Shown one piece after another: positions 1 to 4,847 of a stretch of DNA of 12,597 nt. Location: contig JAKFXW010000231.1 in NCBI GenBank assembly GCA_021731185.1, positions 1 through 12,597 on the forward strand. Direction: 5' to 3'. Both the position numbers and the translations under genes were made by a program. Below the pieces are notes generated by a model. The model did no database searches and had not been told where the DNA came from. It worked only from the letters and a program-made list of their open reading frames with translations. The number at the start of each line of letters is the position of its first letter. Position 1 is the first letter of the stretch. This DNA comes from Gallionellaceae bacterium. GTDB taxonomy: Bacteria; Pseudomonadota; Gammaproteobacteria; Burkholderiales; Gallionellaceae.

Positions 1-2
1 TC

Positions 3-173
3 ATCTTTGACCTGACCGGAAATCCCGAAGTGCGCAAGCAACTAAGAGAAGGGCTTGCTATGCATAATAACCAGCATACTGTGATTGCACCAGAATCGGT
101 AGCGCGTCTGATTTGGTCGCTGATCAGCGATGACAAGCTGCTGGAAATTCAGGGGCGCAATACTGGCTATTAG
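3..173 (+). CDS. C-terminal end of an unidentified protein (partial)
   Basis: An open frame enters from the left edge and ends at TAG 171-173, giving the last 56 residues of a protein that starts outside the window. The tail runs from IFDLTGNPEVRKQLREG to LLEIQGRNTGY and is hydrophilic with amphipathic helices; no transmembrane segment or metal motif is visible. I do not recognise the family. The pattern SVARLIWSLISDD slightly resembles the closing helix of short-chain dehydrogenases, but this is too weak to assign. Codon use looks like that of the neighbouring housekeeping genes, and no other frame competes, so I believe it is a real gene end. It is followed by about 150 bases without a gene before the toxin-antitoxin promoter region. 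Confidence 0.6.
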   Translation: MFDLTGNPEVRKQLREGLAMHNNQHTVIAPESVARLIWSLISDDKLLEIQGRNTGY

Positions 174-255
174 CACATCACCTACAACCACATTAGATTC
201 GGACAGCGTCACTGAAGAAGAAACCCCCGTGTAGCACTTCGCTTTGAGAGCTTGA

Positions 256-290
256 CATTGTCCCCTCATTGTCCCCTTGTGGGATGTGGG
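256..290 (+). repeat. 35-base long form of the interspersed CATTGTCCCC repeat
   Basis: This intergenic copy consists of a half unit CATTGTCCCCT at 256-266 followed directly by the full 18-base core CATTGTCCCCTTGTGGGA at 267-284 and the tail TGTGGG. The complement of bases 3007-3041 matches it at all but one position. The core contains the inverted repeat TCCC-N5-GGGA. It lies between the unidentified gene end and the brnT promoter region. Its function is unknown. Confidence 0.8.
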
Positions 291-327
291 ACGCGACATA
301 TTTCGGGATTTTTTGCAGAATTATCCA

Positions 328-356
328 TATAATTTGCCATATATTTGTATGGCAAA
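328..356 (+). promoter_or_regulatory. Putative brnTA promoter -10 box and operator palindrome
   Basis: A perfect TATAAT lies at 328-333; I see no good -35 box. It adjoins a perfect 9-base inverted repeat, TTTGCCATA (333-341) and TATGGCAAA (348-356), with a 6-base spacer. The palindrome would cover the predicted transcription start about 45 bases upstream of the brnT ATG. BrnA-type ribbon-helix-helix antitoxins are known to repress their own operon by binding palindromes near the promoter, so this is the best operator candidate. Seen: the boxes and the symmetry. Inferred: that BrnA binds here. Confidence 0.55.
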
Positions 357-384
357 ATTTCCTGATATGTGATAGTCTGTTTCC

Positions 385-664
385 ATGAACAAGACCCGTT
401 TTGAATGGGATTCAGATAAGGATGAAGAAAACCAGAAAAAGCACGGTGTGCCGTTTTCCTTGGCACAGTATGCCTTCGCTGACCCTAAACGTGTTGTTGC
501 CGAAAGACCTTGCACACAGCAAAACTGAGAAGCGTTTCTTTTGTTTTGGTGAGGTTGACGGAGGTATACTCACTGTACGCTTTACCTATCGCAGTGGTGT
601 GATTCGAATTTTTGGAGCTGGCTACTGGCGGAAAGGTAAAACAATTTATGAAAACCAAAATTAA
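385..664 (+). pseudogene. brnT: BrnT-family toxin gene (DUF497), interrupted by a +1 frameshift
   Basis: BrnT is a small RNase toxin that inhibits translation and is neutralised by BrnA. The frame from ATG 385 reads MNKTRFEWDSDKDEENQKKH then GVPFSLAQYAFADPKRVVAE, the classic BrnT N-terminal half, but continues only to a stop at 526-528 (47 residues). The next frame from base 506 carries the matching second half: DLAHSKTEKRFFCFGEVDGG, then ILTVRFTYRSGVIRIFGAGY and WRKGKTIYENQN, ending at TAA 662-664. Removing one A from the AAA run at 503-505 restores a continuous protein of 92 residues, the usual family length. Both halves remain well conserved, so the change is recent or a sequencing error. 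An internal ATG at 401 would give an 87-residue frame whose N-terminus is unrelated to BrnT. The 3' end overlaps brnA by 17 bases, the normal toxin-first order. Confidence 0.85.
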
Positions 665-926
665 ATATACCAAGGAGCCTATTGAGGCCAAAGTTATTAT
701 GGATTTTCTCCCCCCACCCGAGGAGCTTGCGTTCCGAGAAGAAGGGGTAAAAGTTACTCTTGCTCTGAGTAAAAAGAGTGTGGATTTTTTTAAGTCAGAA
801 GCTTCTAAACATCACACGCAGTATCAGCGCATGATCCGTAAACTCATCGATACATACGTTGAGTCTTACGCAGAACCTCTAACCTCTCGTCCAAGTGGGA
901 CACCGCAGAAGCGCGGCGTCCCTTAA
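648..926 (+). CDS. brnA: BrnA-family antitoxin, ribbon-helix-helix (92 aa)
   Basis: BrnA binds and neutralises BrnT and represses the brnTA promoter. I chose ATG 648 (MKTKIKYTKEPIEAKVIMDF), which lies inside the 3' end of brnT as in other brnTA loci; an upstream in-frame ATG at 612 would overlap the toxin far more and add residues not typical of the family. Residues about 34-72 (VKVTLALSKKSVDFFKSEAS, HHTQYQRMIRKLIDTYV) fit a beta strand plus two helices of the ribbon-helix-helix fold. Residues about 75-92 (EPLTSRPSGTPQKRGVP) look like an added hydrophilic tail and are encoded partly by a hairpin sequence. The gene is intact while its toxin partner is frameshifted, so it may now be an orphan regulator. 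Confidence 0.8.
   Translation: MKTKIKYTKEPIEAKVIMDFLPPPEELAFREEGVKVTLALSKKSVDFFKSEASKHHTQYQRMIRKLIDTYVESYAEPLTSRPSGTPQKRGVP
897..922 (+). repeat. Stem-loop at the 3' end of brnA
   Basis: GGGAC A CCGC (897-906) can pair with GCGG C GTCCC (913-922) around a 6-base loop: nine base pairs with one internal A-C mismatch. It lies inside the last codons of brnA, ending just before the stop codon, and is followed by TTAACTTT, a weak T tract. It could act as an imperfect terminator or mRNA 3'-end stabiliser for the operon. A second small inverted repeat, GTCGAT (973-978) and ATCGAC (987-992) followed by CTTTT, lies about 50 bases downstream and is another weak terminator candidate. The function of both is inferred. 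Confidence 0.45.
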
Positions 927-1085
927 CTTTACGTTGACGCTGTAGAAAAACTACTTGAAGAAAAATTGGGTTGTCGATGAATAATAATCGACCTTTTAAC
1001 TTGTATTCCCCGCAGTTTTATTGCAAGGATAGGCACAGGACGAGCGAAGCAAATTTATTTAAAAAATAGATTAGGAGTGAGCAGC

Positions 1086-1559
1086 ATGAGAGTGGGGCAA
1101 GGATTTGATGTACATCAGATGGTGGCGGGACGCAAGCTGATAATCGGCGGAATCGAAATTCCACACGACAAGGGTTTACTCGGACATTCAGATGCCGATG
1201 TGCTGTTACATGCGGTTTGCGATGCCTTATTGGGCGCGGCTGCACTGGGTGACATAGGTAGGCATTTTTCTGATACTGATGCGAAGTATAAAAATATTGA
1301 TAGCCGAATTTTGCTGCGCGAGGTTGGTAATATGGTGCGTAACGCTGGCTTTAGCATAGGTAATGTGGATGCCACGATCATCGCGCAAGCGCCCAAAATG
1401 GCATCCCATATTCCATGCATGGTGGAAAACATTGCGGTTGATTTGGGCATCGCCATGAACGCCGTCAATGTGAAGGCGACTACTACGGAGAACCTTGGTT
1501 TTATCGGGCGCGGTGATGGCATTGCAGCGCAGGCTGTGGTGTTGCTGTTGGTGCGATGA
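1086..1559 (+). CDS. ispF: 2-C-methyl-D-erythritol 2,4-cyclodiphosphate synthase
   Basis: IspF converts 4-diphosphocytidyl-methylerythritol 2-phosphate to the 2,4-cyclodiphosphate with release of CMP, the fifth step of the non-mevalonate isoprenoid pathway in the cytosol; family members are homotrimers with zinc at the active site. The protein has 157 residues, the normal length. Diagnostic motifs are MRVGQGFDVHQ at the start (metal-binding Asp and His), GLLGHSDADVLLHA (third zinc ligand His), GDIGRHFSDTD, and ATTTENLGFIGRGDGIAAQA near the end. ATG 1086 is chosen because AGGAG at 1073-1077 is 8 bases upstream; a GTG at 1077 overlaps that site. Unlike many bacteria, ispD is not directly upstream. 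The stop overlaps the tsaB start (ATGA), so the two are co-transcribed. Confidence 0.97.
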   Translation: MRVGQGFDVHQMVAGRKLIIGGIEIPHDKGLLGHSDADVLLHAVCDALLGAAALGDIGRHFSDTDAKYKNIDSRILLREVGNMVRNAGFSIGNVDATIIAQAPKMASHIPCMVENIAVDLGIAMNAVNVKATTTENLGFIGRGDGIAAQAVVLLLVR

Positions 1560-2296
1560 TGCAATTCTTAGCGCTGGAAACCTCCACTGAATATTGTTCG
1601 GTTGCGATTTATCAAAATGGCGACATTCAAAGCCGAAGTGAATTAGCAGGCCAGCGACATTCTGAACTATTGCTGGAAATGATCGCTCAGGTCATGAACG
1701 AGGCGGGCTTGAAATTATCGCAGCTTGATGGCATCGCGTTTGGTGCCGGCCCTGGCTCGTTTACTGGTGTGCGTATTGCCTGCGGCGTGGCGCAGGGTTT
1801 GGCATTGGGCACAGACTTGCCAGTGCTGGGCGTGTGCACATTGCAGGCGGTGGCACATGCTGCTGGTCATAACAAAGTCATTGCAGCAATAGATGCACGT
1901 ATGAATGAAGTGTATTTTGCGGCCTATCAAATTCAGCCTGGCCAAATGCAGGCTGGTCAAATACAGTCTGGCGAAAATAAACCCTGCGAATGGACGACCG
2001 TGTGTGAGCCTGTTTTGAGTTTACCGCAAAGCACACCGGATGTTGCGGGGTCTGGCTGGTTTGGCGCAGGTAGCGGATTCTCATTGTCCCCTTGTGGGGT
2101 GGCGCATGGTGCGGCATTAAGAGCGCGCTACGGCACGCAATTGACAGGTGTAGATGCAACCATCATTCCACAAGCCAGTGCCATCGCACAACTTGCCGCG
2201 CCCTTGTTTGCCGCAGGGCAGGGGCAGGATGCAGCATTAGCGCTACCGCTGTATCTGCGCGACAAAGTTGCACTGAAAATTTCCGAGAGACCATGA
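1556..2296 (+). CDS. tsaB: tRNA t6A37 biosynthesis protein TsaB
   Basis: TsaB (YeaZ) is the partner of TsaD and TsaE in making N6-threonylcarbamoyladenosine at position 37 of ANN-decoding tRNAs. Residues 1-120 carry the ASKHA-fold core: LALETSTEYCSVAIYQNG, GQRHSELLLEMI, and the hallmark GIAFGAGPGSFTGVRIACGV (about 59-78), then VIAAIDARMNEVYFA. The C-terminal PLYLRDKVALK is also typical. Start is ATG 1556 or the adjacent ATG 1559. It overlaps ispF by 4 bases and rimI by 4 bases. At 246 residues it is somewhat longer than the E. coli protein, and two segments look like repeat insertions: three tandem pentapeptides QPGQM QAGQI QSGEN (residues 127-141) and FSLSPCGV (175-182), which is encoded by a copy of the interspersed repeat. 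Both lie in the less conserved C-terminal half. Confidence 0.96.
   Translation: MMQFLALETSTEYCSVAIYQNGDIQSRSELAGQRHSELLLEMIAQVMNEAGLKLSQLDGIAFGAGPGSFTGVRIACGVAQGLALGTDLPVLGVCTLQAVAHAAGHNKVIAAIDARMNEVYFAAYQIQPGQMQAGQIQSGENKPCEWTTVCEPVLSLPQSTPDVAGSGWFGAGSGFSLSPCGVAHGAALRARYGTQLTGVDATIIPQASAIAQLAAPLFAAGQGQDAALALPLYLRDKVALKISERP
1934..1978 (+). repeat. Three in-frame 15-base tandem repeats inside tsaB
   Basis: Bases 1934-1948, 1949-1963 and 1964-1978 are three diverged copies of a 15-base unit (CAGCCTGGCCAAATG, CAGGCTGGTCAAATA, CAGTCTGGCGAAAAT). They encode QPGQM, QAGQI and QSGEN. The unit length is a multiple of three, so the tsaB frame is preserved. The substitutions between copies indicate the expansion is not very recent. 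Confidence 0.8.
2081..2101 (+). repeat. Copy of the CATTGTCCCC repeat inside tsaB
   Basis: CATTGTCCCCTTGTGGG at 2082-2098 is identical to the first 17 bases of the 18-base core, followed by GTGG. The preceding T matches the long form. It is read in frame as part of SLSPCGV in tsaB and adds residues to a poorly conserved segment without breaking the gene. Confidence 0.8.
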
Positions 2297-2805
2297 ATCC
2301 CCAATATGAAATTAATCCCGGCTTACGCGATATGACGCAGGCCGATCTGGATGCGATATTGTTAATCGAGAAAAGTGTGCATACCACTCCTTGGACACGC
2401 GGTAATTTCCAGGATGGGCTACAGAGCAAAAATCTAGCTAAAGTATATGCCGTAAAAAATAAAATAATCGGGTATGCAGTATTGATGCAGGCGGTGGATG
2501 AGGTGCAATTACTTAACCTCAGCATTGCCCGGCAGTATCAGCGACAGGGCTTTGGGATGCGGCTCTTGAGCGAGTTAAAAAATTTAATACGTCATCTGGG
2601 AATACGTCGCATATTACTGGAAGTGCGGCAGTCTAATCAGGCGGCACTGGGTTTATATCAAGCGGCGGGGTTTGTTAAAATTGGTGTGCGACGCGGCTAC
2701 TATAAGTGCGCTGATGTCGTGGCGGAACAGACCAAGGAAGTTATTCAAACTGGGGAAATAATTTCAACCAGAGAGAATGCAATCGTAATGGAGTATTTGC
2801 TATAA
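2293..2805 (+). CDS. rimI: Ribosomal protein S18 alanine N-acetyltransferase RimI
   Basis: RimI transfers acetyl from acetyl-CoA to the N-terminal alanine of ribosomal protein S18. The protein is a single GNAT domain of 170 residues. Visible are EKSVHTTPWTRGNFQDGL (about 26-43), the acetyl-CoA loop LSIARQYQRQGFGMRLL with Q/R-x-x-G-x-G at about 83-88, LLEVRQSNQAALGLYQAAGF (about 108-127) with Glu110 and Tyr122 in the 12-residue spacing of the catalytic pair, and YYKCADVV. ATG 2293 gives ATGA overlap with the tsaB stop, the usual tsaB-rimI coupling; the frame stays open upstream but those residues are only tsaB read in another frame. Compared with E. coli RimI (148 residues) there are roughly 18 extra residues between the YY motif and the last strand NAIVMEYLL. 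Confidence 0.95.
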   Translation: MNPQYEINPGLRDMTQADLDAILLIEKSVHTTPWTRGNFQDGLQSKNLAKVYAVKNKIIGYAVLMQAVDEVQLLNLSIARQYQRQGFGMRLLSELKNLIRHLGIRRILLEVRQSNQAALGLYQAAGFVKIGVRRGYYKCADVVAEQTKEVIQTGEIISTRENAIVMEYLL

Positions 2806-2848
2806 ACGCATAGTTATTTTATTTCTAATTTAATAATGCCAGATTGTT

Positions 2849-2947
2849 CCCTCACCCTTTTTCCCTCTCCCGGAGGGAGAGGGATGCAAAGTCCGCCTAC
2901 GGCACCCTCGCTGCGCTCTCCCTTCGGGAGAAGGGTTGGGATGAGGG
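2849..2947. repeat. 99-base intergenic element with two hairpins and CCCTCA/TGAGGG ends
   Basis: The element begins CCCTCACCC and ends GGGATGAGGG, so the termini are inverted repeats. Inside are a perfect 9-base stem CCCTCTCCC/GGGAGAGGG (2863-2871 and 2875-2883, loop GGA) and a 5-base stem CTCCC/GGGAG (2918-2922 and 2926-2930, loop TTC). Similar C-rich hairpin cassettes are common intergenic repeats in proteobacteria. It occupies the rimI-glycosylase gap and may end rimI transcription or stabilise its mRNA; that role is inferred. It carries no gene. Confidence 0.75.
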
Positions 2948-3005
2948 AGCAAGATTGAAGGCTTGGTAAATTAGAATTGGAATTACAATGAGCCAATATT
3001 TAATG

Positions 3006-3041
3006 CCCCACATCCCACAAGGGGACAATGAGGGGGCAATG
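3006..3041 (-). repeat. Long-form CATTGTCCCC repeat, reverse orientation
   Basis: Read on the - strand this is the long form seen at 256-290, differing in one base within the first half unit (CATTGCCCCCT) and extended by one G at the end. It lies 16 bases upstream of the uracil-DNA glycosylase start codon, where a promoter or leader would be expected. Confidence 0.8.
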
Positions 3042-3056
3042 TGAATCGTTTTTAAA

Positions 3057-3782
3057 ATGGACAGAGAAGAGCTAATTCTGCGTGAATTCAATTTGTACCC
3101 GCTATGGCAGCAGCGTAGGAAAGCTGCGCCTGCGTTTACAGAAATTGCGAGTGAGGTCACGCAACTGATAGTCCCACAAGGGGACAATGTAGAGCCACAA
3201 AATAATCATACAGGGAATATTAAAGAATTAAACTGGTCGCAACTCGAGTCAGCAGTTAAAAATTGTACAGCATGTTCTCTACGTGCGGGTTGCACACAAC
3301 CCATATTGGGTGCGGGGGCAGAGCAGGTGGATTGGCTGATTATAGGTGATGTGCCGAGCGCAGAAGAAGATATTCAGAACGCACTCTTCGTCGGGCAGGC
3401 CGGAATGTTATTGGACAATATGCTGGCAGCAATTAAATTAAAACGCAGCAGCAATGTTTATCTCACCAGCCTGATTAAATGTCATCCGCTTGATGGTCGC
3501 CCAACTGCAGTCGAAGAAATCGCACAGTGTCTGCCGTATCTTGAGCGCCAGATTACGTTGATACAACCCAAGCTGATTGTGGTGCTGGGCAAGTTGGCCG
3601 CGCTTACATTGTTGGGCTCAAATACTGCGGCAACCACCCTGCGCGGCAAGGTGCATGACTATCAGGGCATTCCGCTGATTGTGACTTACCACCCCGATTA
3701 TTTACTGCGCGCCCCGCTGGAAAAAGCCAAAGCCTGGCAGGATTTGCGTTTGGCGGTAAGCACCATGCGGGGTAGGACATAG
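3057..3782 (+). CDS. Type 4 uracil-DNA glycosylase (iron-sulphur)
   Basis: The enzyme removes uracil from DNA as the first step of base-excision repair; the family is often labelled phage-type DNA polymerase or SPO1 polymerase-related. The 241-residue protein has a ~60-residue variable N-terminal region, then the glycosylase fold. Four cysteines fit the family's [4Fe-4S] cluster: Cys70 and Cys73 (CTAC), Cys142 (LIKCHP) and Cys158. Motif A is GDVPSAEED (97-105), unlike the usual GEAPGxxED; FVGQAGMLLDNML follows (111-123), and the C-terminal motif is YHPDYLLR (211-218). Residues 39-44 (VPQGDN) are encoded by a copy of the interspersed repeat. ATG 3057 is the first start after an in-frame stop, but its Shine-Dalgarno site is poor. 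Position after tsaB-rimI is common in betaproteobacteria. It converges on xerD. The substituted motif A leaves catalytic efficiency uncertain. Confidence 0.9.
   Translation: MDREELILREFNLYPLWQQRRKAAPAFTEIASEVTQLIVPQGDNVEPQNNHTGNIKELNWSQLESAVKNCTACSLRAGCTQPILGAGAEQVDWLIIGDVPSAEEDIQNALFVGQAGMLLDNMLAAIKLKRSSNVYLTSLIKCHPLDGRPTAVEEIAQCLPYLERQITLIQPKLIVVLGKLAALTLLGSNTAATTLRGKVHDYQGIPLIVTYHPDYLLRAPLEKAKAWQDLRLAVSTMRGRT
3172..3189 (-). repeat. Copy of the CATTGTCCCC repeat inside the glycosylase gene
   Basis: The complement is the exact 18-base core CATTGTCCCCTTGTGGGA. It is read in frame on the + strand as part of IVPQGDNV in the variable N-terminal region of the glycosylase and does not break the gene. 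Confidence 0.8.
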
Positions 3783-3900
3783 ATTAAATTATGACAACTG
3801 CAATCTGCGAGAACATCCCGCAGTGCGCCCATCTTGCCACTTGTTTTCTATCTCGGTTTAACGAAAAACAATGTTGTGAGAAGCTACAATTAGGTCACTA

Positions 3901-3918
3901 CATTGTCCCCTTGTGGGA
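3901..3918 (+). repeat. Copy of the CATTGTCCCC repeat next to the xerD stop
   Basis: This is an exact 18-base core. It lies 2 bases beyond the xerD stop codon (TAA on the - strand, 3921-3923), in the 138-base gap between the convergent glycosylase and xerD genes. No better terminator hairpin is visible in this gap, so the imperfect stem TCCC/GGGA could contribute to 3'-end formation, though it is weak. Confidence 0.8.
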
Positions 3919-3920
3919 CA

Positions 3921-4847
3921 TTATCCTCGCGGGTGGTTTTCTTTATGCAATTGTTTCAAGCGTTCGCGGGCGACATGGGTGTAAATTTGTGTCGTGGAAA
4001 TATCGGCGTGACCGAGTAGGAGTTGCACCACCCGCAAATCTGCGCCGTGATTCAGCAGGTGCGTTGCAAAAGCATGGCGTAGCGCGTGCGGCGACAAAGG
4101 CTTGGTCAGGCCGCCATTCGCGGCATGGCGCTTGATGAGATGCCAGAACATTTGCCGGGTCATGCCGCTGCCGCGTTGCGTAACAAACAGAGCCGCACTT
4201 AATTTTTTTTTCAACAACTCAGGTCGCGTCGAAGCAAGATATTTCTTCAGCCAATCCACCGCATCTTCACCCAGCGGTACCAACCGTTCTTTGTTGCCTT
4301 TGCCCATGACGCGCACCACGCCCATGCTGATGCTGACTTGTGCGACACTTAATCCGACCAGCTCAGAGACGCGCAAACCCGTGGCATACAGCACTTCCAG
4401 CATAGTGCGATCACGCATGCCCAGCAGCTTTTCGGTGTCGGGTGCGTGGAGTATGAGCTCCACATCCTGCTCCGTTAAAGTTTTGGGTAAGGTGCGCGGC
4501 AATTTAGTGGTAGCAATTTTTAAGGTGGGGTCGTTACTTATTTTGTTGAGATGCAGTTGGTGACGATAAAATCGTTTGAGGCTAGACACCGCGCGGCTGG
4601 TGCTGCTGGCTTTGGATTTTTCTTCATTCACTAGATAAGCCAGAAATCCCTGAATGTCTGCTTGCGTGGCGTTTAACAGCGATGCGCCTTGCGGGCTGGT
4701 CAGATGAGAGTTGCCCAGATGATAGTTGTCCAGCCAGCGTAAAAACTTATCCAGGTCGCTGCGATAACTTTGCAGCGTATTGCGCGACAAGCCATCCTGC
4801 AGCCATAAGTTATCCAGAAATTCATCCAGAGCGTGAGTGTTATTCAT
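3921..4847 (-). CDS. xerD: Site-specific tyrosine recombinase XerD
   Basis: XerD acts with XerC at the chromosomal dif site to resolve chromosome dimers at division under FtsK control. The product has 308 residues from ATG 4847. Residues 1-100 form the core-binding domain (DGLSRNTLQSYRSDLDKFLR). The catalytic set is complete: Arg159 in ATGLRVSEL, Lys183 in MGKGNKERLVP, His254 and Arg257 in LSPHALRHAFATHLL, His280 in LLGHADIST, and Tyr289 in TTQIYTHV, spaced as in E. coli XerD. ATG 4847 gives MNNTHALDEFLDNLW, the normal family beginning, and an 8-base overlap with ogt; an upstream ATG at 4871 would add 8 residues. Neither start has a strong ribosome site, so translational coupling to ogt is likely. 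The complete active site and family length argue for the housekeeping recombinase rather than an integron or phage integrase. Confidence 0.93.
   Translation of the reverse strand: MNNTHALDEFLDNLWLQDGLSRNTLQSYRSDLDKFLRWLDNYHLGNSHLTSPQGASLLNATQADIQGFLAYLVNEEKSKASSTSRAVSSLKRFYRHQLHLNKISNDPTLKIATTKLPRTLPKTLTEQDVELILHAPDTEKLLGMRDRTMLEVLYATGLRVSELVGLSVAQVSISMGVVRVMGKGNKERLVPLGEDAVDWLKKYLASTRPELLKKKLSAALFVTQRGSGMTRQMFWHLIKRHAANGGLTKPLSPHALRHAFATHLLNHGADLRVVQLLLGHADISTTQIYTHVARERLKQLHKENHPRG

Noticed and set aside
266..515. Overlapping small - strand frames at the left
   Set aside because: They are antisense to brnT and pass through the repeat and palindrome; no family features or start signals.
401..664. 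The 87-residue frame from ATG 401 as an intact BrnT
   Set aside because: Its first ~35 residues are out of the BrnT frame; the true N-terminal half is in the frame from 385, so the gene is frameshifted rather than intact.
1115..1564. A 149-residue - strand frame
   Set aside because: It is the antisense shadow of ispF, which is certain from its motifs.
256..3918. Interpreting the 18-base copies as a CRISPR array
   Set aside because: Copies are unevenly spaced by hundreds of bases, in both orientations, with genes between them.
3791..4135. A 114-residue + strand frame after the glycosylase gene
   Set aside because: Most of it is antisense to the 3' end of xerD, it has no family resemblance, no convincing ribosome site, and it runs through a repeat copy.
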